Shown here: positions 1 to 11,640 of the stretch, piece by piece
Numbering within the stretch: position 1 is the first letter of the stretch
Layout of the letters: each line of letters begins with the position of its first letter
Source: Micrasema longulum
Lineage: Eukaryota; Arthropoda; Insecta; Trichoptera; Brachycentridae
DNA length: 64,000 nucleotides
Direction: 5' to 3'
NCBI GenBank assembly: GCA_022494885.1
Contig: JAGVSM010004899.1
Span: 186,001-250,000 of the forward strand
Notes under the pieces: model-generated
Databases searched by the model: none
The model's input: the letters and a program-made list of their open reading frames with translations, nothing else
What the model was told of the DNA's origin: nothing
Made by a program: the position numbers and the translations under genes

Positions 1-904
1 TATTTTACTTGAAGGTAGTATTATTCCAACCATACACTTAACAGCCAACGTCTACCTGGTAACACTTCTCGTAGTCAATAGGAGAAAAGCCTTTGTTTTT
101 TTTTTCACCGCCTTTATTACTTCAAAAGTTTTTTTTTAGTGCGTATTAATCCTGAGGTTTTAAAAAAACATAGCTTGGTGCTTAATCAGAGCGTTAAGTT
201 TTCCTTTATAAAACCAAAGAAATTTATTAGCTACTTAAAACTTTGTTATGTAAAACAGAAAATGTAATGTAACCGAAATACGTATAATAAGAATAATACA
301 AAATTAACAATTACAAAGTTTCATTTGGGATAAAAAAAGAGAGGTGGATACAATATTAGGCACGAACAATAATTTTCTTTAAATTAAACAAAAGTATTCT
401 CGACTTACCCAGATATTGAATCAACCTTGTAGAAAACCATCGTTTTAATAAACTTTAGATATAACTGAAAGCGAGTCCATCCTGAAAACGCTAAAAAGTA
501 ATGTGCAGCGATTCGATCAGAATCTTAATTCAGCCGCGCATTGAGGCGCCGCGGCTAATCTTCAGTACCGGAGAATTCCAGCGCCGCGACGCGAAATATT
601 TTCAGGAGTGACGACGAATATTTTCAGTCCGACGCCCTTCAACGTCCAATCACGCGGAGGATTCCGGGAGATTAAGAAAACGGTTGAAAAGTTACACAAA
701 CTCTTCGTCGCTTAAGGTTACTTATGTGAATAAATTTCAAGTTCTTCTTGTCGGGTATTAACTGTTGTTCACACAGAAAATACAGTTCGCCTCTTTGTTA
801 GAGCTACAAAAGCAGAATTGAGTTCCGGGTAAATAAAATTTTACCAGGAGTTTTGTTTTGATCGCGGGGTTTAGGTTAAATTTAATTTGAGGGATTACTT
901 TTAA
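1..904. other. Gene-free stretch with a GC-rich island
   Basis: AT-rich DNA with no convincing reading frame. The exception is about 530-680, which is rich in CG steps (several GCGCC/CGCGG words) and holds a short self-complementary AGCCGCG...CGCGGCT pair. This could be a host regulatory block, but nothing identifies a gene. Confidence 0.3.
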
Positions 905-1139
905 TCTAAATTTGTTGCAACAGAGAGGGAAAACATTTTTGAGAAGGGACTATGGAATTCTAAGCAGTTACAAGGCTTATGACCTGTCATTGGCTGGTTT
1001 AAGTGGCCACTTTACACACTGTGTACCATTCACCATTCTGCCTATGTTTAAAATTCACATTTCCTCAACTCTTCCAATTGTTGACTTTAGTGAAATAAAA
1101 GAGCTAAAAGTTCAGAAGAATGAATCTCATCCACATTGA
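905..1139 (+). repeat. Repeat family A, copy 1
   Basis: Starts with TTTGTTGCAACAGAGAGGGA and runs through a block shared with 20461-20806 (-), 40770-40915 (+), 44208-44520 (-) and 63064-63292. Shared words are GGCTTATGACCTGTCATTGG and GTGGCCACTTTACACA. Short scraps lie at 5605-5650 (+) and 31750-31775 (-). No coding capacity, so it is probably a non-autonomous element. A SINE lies just downstream at 1179. Confidence 0.8.
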
Positions 1140-1178
1140 CAAAGGTTCAACCACTATCATATATATCGCAACACTATG

Positions 1179-1352
1179 CGGCCTCCGTGGTGTAGTGATC
1201 AAGACGTTTGACTCACACACGGAAAGTTCTGGGTTTGATTCCCGGTGAGAACACAAAAAAAAAAGATTTTTCTGAAGCCTGGGTTTTCTGTGATGTAATT
1301 CACAATTGTAATTAGGCCTCCTGGCCTGTTGTTGTGCAAAAAAAAAACTATC
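1179..1352 (+). mobile_element. tRNA-Val-like SINE, family 1
   Basis: The head (1179-1252) reads like a decayed tRNA-Val gene. It has an A box around TGGTGTAGTGATC, CAC at the anticodon position, and a B box GGGTTTGATTCCC. The tRNA-unrelated body ends in an A run near 1350. The same element lies on the opposite strand at 50283-50446, with matching head and body. Box comparison with tRNA-Val is from memory; membership of one SINE family is seen directly. Confidence 0.8.
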
Positions 1353-1399
1353 ATTGGTTGATTTAGAGGAATTTGTGACGTCATTTAAAATAGTTAATA

Positions 1400-1490
1400 T
1401 TTATAATTTTTTTCACACATTTTAGAGACACTTCGACGTACAGTTAAATGCTCTAATTTTTATAACACGCAAAAAGAAATGTACGAAATC
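1400..1490 (+). repeat. Repeat family C, fragment
   Basis: Matches part of 4585-4885 and 28968-29205. The shared stretch is GAGACACTTCG-CGTA followed by AAATGCTC and a long run ending in a poly-A-rich tract. No coding capacity seen. Confidence 0.55.
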
Positions 1491-1499
1491 ATAATATAC

Positions 1500-2614
1500 A
1501 CAATTTGAAATAAAGCAAACAATAAATAGTGATATTTGAATAAGTGTTTACTTTTTTCTTTCCTTATTTTATATAATATTTGTAATCAAAATGTATTTAA
1601 CTGGAATATACGCGTATTTTAAGTCGGTTATTATTTTATCAATAATAAGAAATTATTTATTCATATTTTACTAACTTAGTTCACAACAGTAAATACATAC
1701 TTTTTTTACTAATAAAATAATTAAATAATATATTACATTTAATATCAAAATTGATCAAGTACATATTTTTTCAAATGTATTAAAAATATTTCAAGGTTTT
1801 CCATTTCTTTAATTTCTTCGGGTAACTCAATGTAGAATTTTAAACCCACGTAAAATGAGTTTTGAGACTGTTTTACTCCGCATCGGTAATTTTATACTTT
1901 CTTATCTTTATTTTCGTATGCAGGAATGACGTTGTTTGTAAAATTTAAATATTTTTATTTATTAAATATAAAATAATTAATTTAGGAAAGCAAACCAACG
2001 AATTTAAATTAACACCAATTGTAATTAATTTTACCACAGCGTAAACGATTCTAAATATATTAAAATACTTATGAATTCCATTGATAACAATCATCAATTT
2101 ACATTTTAGTATTAGCTTTTGTTGGTATCATAGAAAGGCCAAAGAGCATTTATTTCTCAGGTAGAAAGGTAGTAGGGGTTCTTATAATGATTACCTCAAT
2201 GAAGTTGGTAGAGATTGTAGAGATTGATTGGAGCTGATATACGAAGCGGTACTTGACACCTTCCGTCGAACTTGTTCGGGGCCAATGTCAAGTGGCGGTT
2301 GGTAAGTAGACATAGTAGTTACGTCACTACCTACGTCATCTGACGCCACAGACCAAAGCGCAGCGGGACAAATGAAACAAGATAAATATTTCCCTCCGAA
2401 ACGATAAATAAACATGACTGGTCATCCGGTAGTTATAAATAGGCACAAAAAATACTGAATGAATGCAAAACGGGAACATTTATCAAATCGAACATTTTTT
2501 ATTCTTCTCTAGAAAATTATCGATGTCTGTTCCAGAAAAACTTTTATTTTAACAATCAATTCAATTCAAATGAATTGGGTATTATAAGAAGACTACTTAA
2601 TTTAGAAACTGGGG
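1500..2614. other. No feature recognised
   Basis: AT-rich sequence without a coherent reading frame, TIR or tRNA-like box. A short moderately GC stretch at about 2190-2350 gives a 74-codon frame on the - strand with no recognisable protein features. Confidence 0.4.
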
Positions 2615-3393
2615 CGCAATTATGAACGCTATCTTCATCTGTACATATAAAGACGGTACACTTAATTTCTGTGCAATATCTATCTACCTCGGTTTGTTCT
2701 GCCGACTTGTCATCTCTACATCATATGACCGAGTCCAACCAATGAATGACCCCGAAGATTAAGTCCGCGTTCCTTACTTTATTAACATTTAAAATAGTTT
2801 TCATTTTAAATAGGCTTCTGTTATAAAAATTGCCCACATCAAAGCGATTATAAACTCCAATAAATCCCAATTCAAGCAAAAAATGCTCGCTTGAACGTGA
2901 TTTTTAGATAACTTGACAATTACCAAGACAAGACAGACCAAGATAGTAAAACAGGTGTAAAAAATATAACTTATTATTTTTTCTTTCTTACTTTCTAACT
3001 TTCTTACGGCTAGATATGTTAATAGGACAGAATCTAGCGACATATTTTTTTTAATCTAAGCGTTCGTTTTCCAAACTGACAGTTATGTCAGAATTTTATT
3101 CAAATTCTAAACTGATTAATTTCTTTCTCATATCTGTAATAGGCTTTTAAGAAAAAAAGTTCCAAGGTCAGAACGAACAAAAAATGAAATAAATCGTAAT
3201 TAAAGGGAAAATTGCTCGATGTTACAAATTTTTTGTCACTTTTAATGTGTAGATATGTGTATCGAGTACTTGCATCAAAACTTGATGGTGGGGGGTCGGT
3301 AGTGTATCTTCGTAATCAGTTGAGAGAATTTATCCTCACTATACTGTCATGGTGAAGATATGACGTCCTTATCTTACAATCATAATCGAGGCC
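2615..3393 (+). repeat. GGGCC-terminus element, long type, copy 1
   Basis: About 780 bp. The left end is GGGGCGCAATTATGAACG and the right end, read backwards, is GGGCCTCGATTATGATTG, so the termini are inverted repeats. The interior (for example CCAATGAATGACCCCGAAG and CTAAGCGTTCGTTTTC) matches 29748-30745. The terminal motif is shared with the short copies at 5640, 7156, 7400, 51512 and 51690. Probably a non-autonomous DNA transposon; no transposase is present. Confidence 0.7.
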
Positions 3394-3459
3394 CAGGACC
3401 TTGCCTGAACAGACGTTTTCGTCTAACAGGTGAAAACCCGTAAAAAGGAAATAGATTGG

Positions 3460-3640
3460 AGATAAGCGCCTCGTTGTGTAGTGTTTAGCGATTTCATCTA
3501 CCATTCTTGAAGTCCTGGGTTTGATTCCTGAACATGATATACATATTGAGATTTTGGTTTTTAAAGTTATTCTACACTGCAATATTTCATATTTCTTAGA
3601 CTGGCGCCCGAATCGTGAGACTTATAACAAAACCTTTTTT
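3460..3640 (+). mobile_element. tRNA-derived SINE remnant
   Basis: GCGCCTCGTTGTGTAGTG resembles an A box and CTGGGTTTGATTCCTGAAC resembles a B box, about 75 bp from the start of the head. The body downstream (TTAGACTGGCGCCCGAATCG) has no second copy that I could find here. The head resembles the SINEs at 5173, 48155 and 50740. Confidence 0.55.
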
Positions 3641-3719
3641 GTAAAAAAAAATCAACATACGTTTCAAAAGTGCCAATGCAGTACCCTATACACCACTGGA
3701 TGCAGATAGGGAAATTACG

Positions 3720-4560
3720 ATGACGATTTAATGATTTACTCAGTAAGATAACTTAGAATCAATAAAAAAATAAGGAGCGCCCCCTATATGACGTTTATTT
3801 ATGTAAGTTAAGGTAAGTCAACCAATATAAGCAGCAATCCATCCGATATTTTCACAACAGAGGCAACTACAAGCAACCCTTCTCGCTCCACCAACACAAA
3901 GACTGATTGAATCCAGCAATTATTCTTCTTCGAGGAATTCGAAGTACGCAAATGGAGTTATTTCCACCCGCTAAACTTAGGAACTCGTACAAGAGTGAGA
4001 TGCCCTGTTCGACAGGTGCGGGCGTGAGCCGACACTGAATTGTAACATCAAATATAAACGAAAATTAAAAATAAACGTCAGATCCGAGAGATTGCTGTAT
4101 AAATGATACGAGTTTTTAGAAATAAGATGTAGACACTTTAAAACAAAGTTTTAAACATGTTCAAGTAATTTAGTCAACTAAGTTTGTGACATCGCTATAT
4201 TTTACGAGTATGTACGAAAACACTTAGTGTATTACACATTTTATATTGAAAAATATTTTTTTTAAACCCTTGCGGATATAATACATTGATTCATAAAAAT
4301 ATTTTTTTCTTTTTGAATTCATATTCTTTTGTTAATGATATTTTTAAAGTATTTTGAACAGGTTGTCTATGGTATTAATTCAGTACTTGGTTTATTAGTT
4401 TCTACTGTAATTGTCTCGTTTTAGAATGTTGTAGGTGATTTTTATTTTAGTTAATAGGGAAGTTCAGTGTTTTATTTTATTTATTATAATATACTACCGA
4501 ACAAAGTCAATAAAAAAAAAGTAAAGAATTTATGTATCGTATTATATCGTTATGATTTTC
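3720..4560. other. No feature recognised
   Basis: Low-complexity AT-rich DNA with scattered CAAC-rich patches around 3830-3900. No coding, RNA or terminal repeat signal is visible. Confidence 0.4.
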
Positions 4561-4584
4561 ATTTTTTTAAATAATTTTTAAATT

Positions 4585-4885
4585 TCCCGTGACGTCGCTA
4601 GTTGTCGTCAGTGAGTGTCCTGACATTTAAAAAGAGAACCCCGTATCCATCAAAACAATTTAAACATGGCTACTAGGAAACCGGAAATCTGTCACAACAC
4701 ATAATTGATTGTCTTTTATAAACACGTTATCACCTGAGCCTGTGACGCTTCAAGTAGTTCATTTTTTATTTAAACGTATTTTTATTATTTTTTGAGACAC
4801 TTCGCCGTATAATTAAATGCTCTTATTTTTACCGCATTTAAGAAAACATTTTTTATATCCAATTTTCCGTTGAGCGCTGAACTTC
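4585..4885 (+). repeat. Repeat family C, copy 2
   Basis: Begins TTCCCGTGACGTCGCTAGTT and ends in a tract matching the end of 28968-29205 (AAGAAAACATTTTTATATCC). About 300 bp with interspersed divergence. The common start and end suggest a non-coding mobile element of unknown class. Confidence 0.6.
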
Positions 4886-5029
4886 CTAGTTACATCAGTT
4901 GCTATTTTATCAATTAATTTTAAAGACTGTACTTCAAAAAATTCGGTTTAATTTAAGTTCGGTTAAGTTTTTTTAAACAGTAATTTATTGTGTACGAGTA
5001 CATATAAAACATTGTAAATTAGAACGATA

Positions 5030-5157
5030 AATGCATACAATAGAGTCAAAATACTGTAAATATATGTAAAAAAAAAAGTATAAATATAAATATTGTGTTG
5101 AAAATGCTATTTTAGACTATGATTGTTATCATAGAACTAAATAGATAAAATAAAAGT
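5030..5157 (+). mobile_element. LINE 3' end
   Basis: Contains TAAATATTGTGTTG, then TTTTAGACTATG, then CATAGAACTAAATA followed by an A-rich tail. The same order of words makes up the 3' UTR of the LINE remnant at 16985-17505. No coding part remains here. Confidence 0.6.
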
Positions 5158-5172
5158 AGACTAAAAACAAGT

Positions 5173-5376
5173 CAGCTGCGTGATCAAATTAATGGTCAGC
5201 GCATTTGACTCCTATGCAAGTGGTCTCGAGTTCGATTCCCGACATGATCAACACGAAATATTTATTTGAAAAACTGTGTTTACGTCACAACAGTTGGTAT
5301 GTATATATAGTACCTGGACTGGTGACCTGAGGTGTAAGACTGACCATCTTACCTTCATGTAACAAAAATAAACTAA
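5173..5376 (+). mobile_element. tRNA-derived SINE, family 2
   Basis: The head holds GTGATCAAATTAATGGTCAG and a clear B box GAGTTCGATTCCC at about 5228. The tail contains GTAAGACTGACCATCTTACC. Its reverse complement, with both head and tail, is found at 50740-50903, and a more diverged copy at 48155-48293. Confidence 0.7.
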
Positions 5377-5639
5377 AGCGAAAGGAAATAATTAATAAAT
5401 AAAACCTGTATAATAAATAAATTTGTCTGAAATTATTTCAAAGACAATTGACTTTCTTTGAAATTTTTACAATTATATTTATTTCGTTTAAAATCTATGT
5501 TATTTAAAAAATTTAACGCCCATTAGAAACGTCAAATAATTATATTTTTAAATTATCATATTTCAAGAGAAATGGGTAACATTTTTTTTTTTTAAATGTG
5601 AAAGTCTAGGCATTTACAGAGATTGACATGTAATTGGCT

Positions 5640-5893
5640 GGTTTATGTTAAGAATGTTCGGTAATTTTCGCGATTGGCAGATATGGGTACGTATTCTGAC
5701 GGGAAGTTAAAATAACGTTTTCTGTATGAATTTTTTTTTTCTAAACATGTTCAATTACTAATTACCGACGAAGATACTTTGAATTTTCATACAAATATAT
5801 AAACTTTCGTACATAAATATCGATATTAGTTTATACCGTGTCGGTATATTATACCGATGAAGATAGCCGTTCATAATCGCGGCCCTAATATTA
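5640..5893 (-). repeat. GGGCC-terminus element, short type
   Basis: On the - strand it begins GGGCCGCGATTATGAACGGC and continues CTATCTTCATCGGTATAA. The interior CTTCGTCGGTAATTAG, AACATGTT and AAAACGTTATTTTAACTTCC matches the ~245-bp units at 7156 and 7400. Copies lie in both orientations in the window. Confidence 0.65.
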
Positions 5894-5899
5894 CATTGT

Positions 5900-6660
5900 C
5901 GGGTGGATAACATTTTTATGAGCAGAAAATCCAGTACCTACTCAATATTTGAGGCTTAAATACAGTATCTAAAAAGATATGGACATATTTACTTAAAATA
6001 TTTGTGATCATTTTCCCATTTATTTTTATTTATGAAGGCTTGAAAAAAAAGCTTTGGGCTACCTATAGTGTCTTTGTTCCGACTAATCGATTTATAAAAA
6101 TAGGAATAAAATGAAAACCTTAGCGCCGCAAGATACATTTTATCTTTTGTCATAAAATGAATATGAGATGGTTTATTTTTGAATATTCGTTATAAATATT
6201 TCATTATTGAATAAGACGGATGTTCGTTGCCGTTCCGAACACAAAAAAGCTCCGGAAAAAGACAAGAAATGTTCATATCGAAAGCGTGGGAGTTTTACAG
6301 CAGATATTTCGACGGTGCTCTTTTAATTTTCGCAAGTAATTTTAAATTATGATGTCAAGTCATTTCAGATGCGATAAAAATCCTTTTATATTAAGCAAAG
6401 GTCAAACGGAATTACTTTTGGAGGGTAAACGAGACAAAGCGCAAATGAGATTTCATCACTTAATAGAAATAATGTTTAATGCGAAGCTCACGGCTAAGCG
6501 TGTTTAGTAAATACGCCAAGATTATGGTATTCATTTCATTAAAGTGCTTTTAATATTTTTGGGATATTCAACGAGATTAAGATTTTTACATCTGTTTTTT
6601 CGGGATACTTAAATAAATAAAGCGTCTTGAAAAACATGATACACTTAAGGAAAAATTCAA
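5900..6660. other. No feature recognised
   Basis: AT-rich and apparently single-copy within the window. It would be intron or intergenic sequence if the exon-like block at 6781 is genuine. Confidence 0.35.
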
Positions 6661-6780
6661 GAAAACGTTAAAATATGTTTGGACCGTGTAATTATTGTGA
6701 TTGGACAAAACGAGAGCAACGGTCCGTTACAATATCGAGCCATGATAAATTGCCAAGTCTAATTGTCCATTCCATTTCAG

Positions 6781-6896
6781 TCAACCAGATCAAAAATAGT
6801 TTGGATGCTTTTTTGAAGGAAGAAGAACGCAGAAAAAAAGCAGTAAACGAGATAAAGGCGCATCAGCAAAGGCTGCCTGCCTATAACGAAGAATAA
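6781..6896 (+). CDS. Candidate 3'-terminal exon of an unidentified host gene
   Basis: Directly after a strong splice-acceptor-like run (GTCCATTCCATTTCAG, ending 6780) an open frame encodes about 38 residues. The frame enters at codon position 2 and ends in two successive stops, TAATAA. The peptide is hydrophilic and charged, with NSLDAFLKEEERRKKAVNEI then KAHQQRLPAYNEE; the middle looks helical or coiled-coil. An AATAAA-like stretch (AAAAATAAAAC) follows within 15 bp. The frame can be read back to an ATG at 6675, but the residues encoded upstream of the acceptor look unlike protein, so a spliced exon is preferred. I do not recognise the family. Upstream exons would lie further left and none was found. 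A chance frame cannot be excluded. Confidence 0.4.
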
Positions 6897-7155
6897 TAAG
6901 ATTAAAAATAAAACAATTTTAAAACAGATTTTGATTCTTAAAGTGCATTCCTTGTTAATTGAGAGGAAAAATTTTTCTCCGTAAAATAAAGTTTTTGTCC
7001 GTTACGATGTTTCGGCGATCATGGCTCGTACGTCTTTACAAAAATAGACAAAATGGTTCTCATCACACGTCAGTTATTTTATCTCATCATACGTTAAAGA
7101 CTAAATAAAAATAATTAAATATCTACAAACATTTGGACATACTCAGAAACCAACT

Positions 7156-7394
7156 GGGCCGCGGTTACAAACGCTATCTCCACCGGTACATATCGAGACG
7201 TATAAAATAAAATCAATATATTATTTATGTACGAAAATGTGTATATTTGTATGGCAATTTTAAGCATCTTCGTCGGTAACCTGTAATTGAACTGTTTAGA
7301 AAAAAAAATGTATACGTATTCTATTTTTCATGCAGAAAACTTAATTTTACTTTATGGATTAAATTAAAGATAAATGTTAACTTTCCATTGTAAC
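7156..7394 (+). repeat. GGGCC-terminus element, short type (tandem unit 1)
   Basis: Starts GGGCCGCGGTTACAAACGCT and ends AACACGGGCC, so short inverted termini are present. The interior includes GTACGAAAATGTGTATAT and CTTCGTCGGTAACCTGTAAT. It is followed directly by a second copy at 7400. Confidence 0.75.
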
Positions 7395-7399
7395 ACGGG

Positions 7400-7655
7400 C
7401 CAGGGCCGCGATTACAAACGCTATCTTTATCGGTTCATGTCGAGATGGTATAGAGTAAATCAATACTTTAGTACGAAAATGTGTATATGTGTATGAAATT
7501 TTAAAGTATCTTCGTCGGTAACCTGTAATTGAAAGAGTTTAGAAAAAAATATCGTATCCGTATTTTATTTTTCACACAGAAAACTTAATTTTACTTTGTA
7601 GTTGAATATAAATGTTAACTTCCGTAACGTTGTAACGTTGTAATACGGGCCCAGG
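7400..7655 (+). repeat. GGGCC-terminus element, short type (tandem unit 2)
   Basis: Starts GGGCCGCGATTACAAACGCT and ends GTAATACGGGCCCAGG. It is a near-complete second copy of the preceding unit in the same orientation, as in the pair at 51512/51690. Non-coding. Confidence 0.75.
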
Positions 7656-7764
7656 TCTCACAAGAAGCATAAAAATTCAAGTGTTTTGGATTTTCTTATT
7701 ACACATTAATAATGAAGAATCAATATTTTTATGTAAGAAGTAAAATACATATGGTAATTTTATT

Positions 7765-7850
7765 TTAAGTTTCGACGAAGGAACAGTCGTGTTTTGAAAC
7801 CGGTCGGCAGATTAAATATATGTAGTGATTGTAGACCAAGTAAATATTTG
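7765..7850 (+). repeat. Short dispersed repeat
   Basis: CGTGTTTTGAAACCGGTCGG and the following AT-rich 40 bp resemble 41335-41395 (CGTGTTCCAAAACCGGTCGA). Only two diverged copies are visible, so the class is unknown. Confidence 0.35.
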
Positions 7851-7961
7851 TTGTATTTTTTAACATTAATAATGGTTTAGGCTCTTTAACTTAACAAAAA
7901 TTAATAAATAGAAGGATTGAAAAAAGCGTCGCGGTTTCAATTTGAGAAAAAATCCAAGAAA

Positions 7962-8080
7962 GACTTTTCCTAATTGGTCTGGTTTCTGTTGTGTATTTTC
8001 CATGGCCCCCTTACATATTATCCTCCGTTTCCCACCTGCTGACAAGCCTCTAAAAAGAGAGATGGCGGGTTATTTCTTTT
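7962..8080 (+). mobile_element. SINE family 3 body (head lost)
   Basis: Contains AAAATCCAAGAAAG, then CCAATTGG-like sequence, then CCCACCTGCTGACAAGCCTC. This is the reverse complement of the SINE bodies at 32733 and 36881. The tRNA-like head seen at 36980-37065 is not present, so the copy is 5'-truncated. Confidence 0.6.
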
Positions 8081-8930
8081 AAAATGGGGAATAATCCGTA
8101 AATTGATAACTCAAACCAACCAATGACTGATCATAAAATATAAAAACCCCGTTGTAAAATTACAGAAAATAATTCTTCGCAAACAAGACTGGAGGAACAT
8201 AAACCCTTTTTATTAGGTAGCAAATCACCCGATAGAACCATTGTCAATATACAATCCATGTTATTGATTATCTACAAAACAAAAATTGTCTTGATTTATA
8301 TTTTTTTTAAACAGATGCTAAAATAAATAATATATTGAATCTGCACCCCGAATAATTAATACAACCCCCCACGATAAACATACCAAGCACATTAAAAGGA
8401 ATATAACGTTTGACCTTTGTTTCGCATTAAAATCTACAAGGAAAATAATTTATATTAATATCCTTAGTATTTTATTAGCATTAAGAATATCGTAAGGCTC
8501 CATACGGTTAGCATTGGAGTCAAGAGTAAGTCTGGTTATGAGCGTACTAAAACGAGTCGATATGATGCCATGAAAGAGTCGTTAAGTTGACATCGAACCC
8601 AACCCACTATACTCCTATATGTAGCTTTATGGAAGGCAACTTCTGGATTTACAGACGACAAACGGGCTAGAACCTGTAGAGGGTGTTTTAAAAAAATATA
8701 TAAATAAGTTAATCATAAAAAAACAGTGAATAAAATTTAAAATATATAAAATCGATCACATTAAAACACAAAAACCCCAGTTGACACGATTTAAACGTAC
8801 AAAGCGCTAAAATTACCCGAAATAATAATGATTGACAAACCAAAACCGTACCCAGTCAGTGACAATTTTAAGTTTTAAAATTATTCATTTGAAATACATG
8901 AGTATGCATGGTGTAAGCATATCATAACAA
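8080..8930. other. No feature recognised
   Basis: AT-rich. A somewhat more GC-balanced run at about 8490-8680 has no stop-free frame or recognisable residues on either strand. Confidence 0.35.
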
Positions 8931-9072
8931 AATAAATTGTTTTAATCAAACTACAAATTTCAAAGCTCCAATTAAATTTATTTATCTATAGAATCACTTT
9001 GTAAAGCGCCCTTGAGGTGTTGTATTACGAAAATTGCGCTATTTAAGTTATCCACAATAATAAGATAATCAT
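8930..9072 (+). mobile_element. LINE 3' UTR (same family as 33.9-35.5 kb)
   Basis: AAAGCGCCCTTGAGG, a short spacer, then TTACGAAAATTGCGCTATTT and AAGTTATCCACAATAATAA match the 3' end of the CR1/L2-like LINE at 35424-35546 in order and orientation. Only the UTR is retained, as expected of heavy 5' truncation. Confidence 0.7.
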
Positions 9073-9189
9073 ACATAAAAATAAATATTACTAGTAAATA
9101 CAAAAATCCCACGACGCCAACATTGCATATTAAAAGCCGTAAAAATGACGATAGAAAATTAAAGAAATATGCAATATTTGATTAAAATT

Positions 9190-9350
9190 ATTTATTGACA
9201 ATTCTTGATGGAATTTTTATTGATTTATTTACATATTTATTTACAGTTTATTGTACATTATTTGAGACATAAGTCCCAACTCCACGGGACTAAAAGTCCT
9301 GTGCTGAGATGGGACTAGCAATTAGCAATTACAGTAGGCAATAAATAAAA
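9190..9350 (-). mobile_element. Possible LINE 3' end
   Basis: (TTTA)n-type sequence followed by a GGGACT-rich patch and CCTGTGCTGAGA. A similar arrangement (TTTATTTATTC, then CCTGTGCCGAGG) occurs at 38965-39060. This looks like a LINE tail read on the - strand; no coding part is visible. Confidence 0.3.
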
Positions 9351-9359
9351 TGGTGAGCA

Positions 9360-11640
9360 AGCCTTTGGAGTTTATGTACAATATTCCGGTCATTATGAGA
9401 TTTATATGAAGCTTGGTAATATTTTCAGAAGAAACACATAATAAAAATAAAAATGAATTTATCTATAGTAAGAAACACATCAGTTTAAAAAAATATATGA
9501 ACAGTTACATTAATACGAATTCTGAATCAAGAATGTTGAATGAATGCCACGGGTTGTGCCTAGTGAGGTGTTCATACATAACAAGTATTATGTATTTATG
9601 ATTAAAAAAACAAATATTTCCGAAAAAAAATTCTTAGAAAAAGAGCAATGTTATTCTGTAGAAATTCAAAATTACCCTTATTGACCCTTCCCTTACTGTG
9701 TAGCCGATACATATGCAAAAATAAGAGATTTTAAATGGAAAAAAACTGAATTTTCATCGGCAATGGCTGAAATTATTTATAGTTGTCAAAAGTCATACTT
9801 TAAATCTAAGAATTAAAAACTAATTGATAAAAACATGAAAAAACCATTAATTCACGAGCGAGAGGACCACCCCTAACGAAGCTCGGAGAGTTACTGGGGC
9901 TCCTGGCGTCTGGTACTGGCAACTTTATATTTTGCGCATGTGACGCGTAAAACTATCTCTCTCGCTCCCGAAAATACTACATATAGTATCGAGAGTGAGA
10001 CTTAAAAGAATATGTGAGATAATCTTTTACTTACAGCACGCAATGCAACAAATTGGTATACTTTTGATTGTATTGGAGATTTATTTCCGATTTCTAATAA
10101 AATGTCTTTTCTGTGCCTAAAACCTTTTTTATTATTTAACAATAAATTATTTCGTTCGATACGTAAATGCATGACGAAAAAATACCGAAAATCTTAACTC
10201 AGCATTTATTATATTTAAAGAGACATTTAAGTTATTAGATACAGATACAGAAGGGAAGGTTGCGAATATTATTCGGAAATATAGTAAAACCTGATAATTT
10301 TTTATTATTTTCCAGGAAAAAAGTTGTTCGTTGCTGTCTGTGTCGGAAAGAGTTTCAATTCCCTCCAAATGGAAACACGGTGTTGAGCGCATCGGCCACG
10401 ACACTCGAGTATCGAACTGAAAACTTACATGAAAGGAATTATTGTTTAGTCTTACTATTCTCTATTCGGTTCTATATACTCCCTACCCCCCTCCCCGATG
10501 GTGGGTGGAGATGGCTCTCCGAAGTATGGACGTGTTCGTCCTCACAAGTAGACGCATTTCTCTGGGGAAATCGCCGGACATATTTGAGCGGAATTAGGTA
10601 GGTAAGTGCAAAAAATCACGCCTGTACACGGCCTTCACGCACAAAAAGATACGACGCCGACGGTTAACTGACCAGCACACGAAAAGTAAAGAAAAAAATG
10701 CCAACGAATATGAGTAGTTGTAATAATATGTTTAGTGAATTGTATAAATAAATCATTAGTGACAAGGTACGTACCGTGTCTGGATCCAAATTGGACTCGG
10801 ATTTGTCGGAAACAAAGAAACAGCGTAAAACACGCAACATCTATTATAGAGTCGTGTTTGATGAAAACGTTGATACAGAAACAGAATGATATTGCCAGCT
10901 CCATGTATCGGAGAGCATAAAGGAAAGCGTCGTTGCCCTTGAGGATAATGCTTACATTGTCAAGTGGCCGTATTAAATCCCTTAACAATATCTGTCACGG
11001 GTTCACAATCGATACGGTTCACAGGGCCGCCCGCCGCGGTAACCCTGACACGATCTGTCGCCGGTTGTCCGGATGAATTTAAATTGAAATTTCCATTTTC
11101 CGAAGCAAAATAATATCAATGTCAACATATTGAAAATACCAAGTCTCGAGATGAAAACAAAAACTGAAAAGACGACTTTTAGCATAAATTCGCCTAGCTT
11201 TAAATTTCTTTACGTCGAATAATTGCATTTGTAAAGAAAAAAAAAATTGCACTATAATACGGCTGAAAACGAGAGATACCTAATCAAAAATAAACCTTCA
11301 AAGGCATTATATTGTTAAAATGAGTAAAAAAAAATAACTCTGAAACGTTAGACGAAAAGGGTTGTTAAAGAACAGGAACTGATAGTTCAATGTTTAATAT
11401 AACCTCTGACGGTGAGGAGATAAATCTCTGGTCTTATCCATTACTTTACGGATCAAATTCCTAGCAAAGTCCTTAAAGCAGATAAAGTCAGAAATCTCAT
11501 CCTACAGGAATCTGTCTACTTATGACCCGTCGCACACAGGCGAAGTTTTAAGAAATCATGGCCAAAACCTGTTCGCGAGAGAAAATTTTTGAAAACAGTA
11601 GAGGAAGTGAAACAATAACAAATTTTAAACAAATTTATTG
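9360..11640. other. No confident feature; weak exon-like signals
   Basis: Mostly AT-rich. A near-ideal acceptor (TTTTTTATTATTTTCCAG, ending about 10316) is followed by a frame open to 10601, with a donor-like GTAGGTAAGT at its end. The peptide is unconvincing despite a PDGGW word. A GC patch at 11010-11080 is also uninterpreted. Confidence 0.25.

Noticed and set aside
1179..1252. tRNA-Val gene
   Set aside because: Substitutions in the stems, an attached constant body and a second copy with the same body at 50283-50446 show it is a SINE head.
10480..10530. PDGGWRW word in an open frame after a good acceptor, similar to the PDGGWGW start of monocarboxylate transporters
   Set aside because: The residues that follow do not resemble a transmembrane helix or the transporter family, and the rest of the 113-codon frame looks random.
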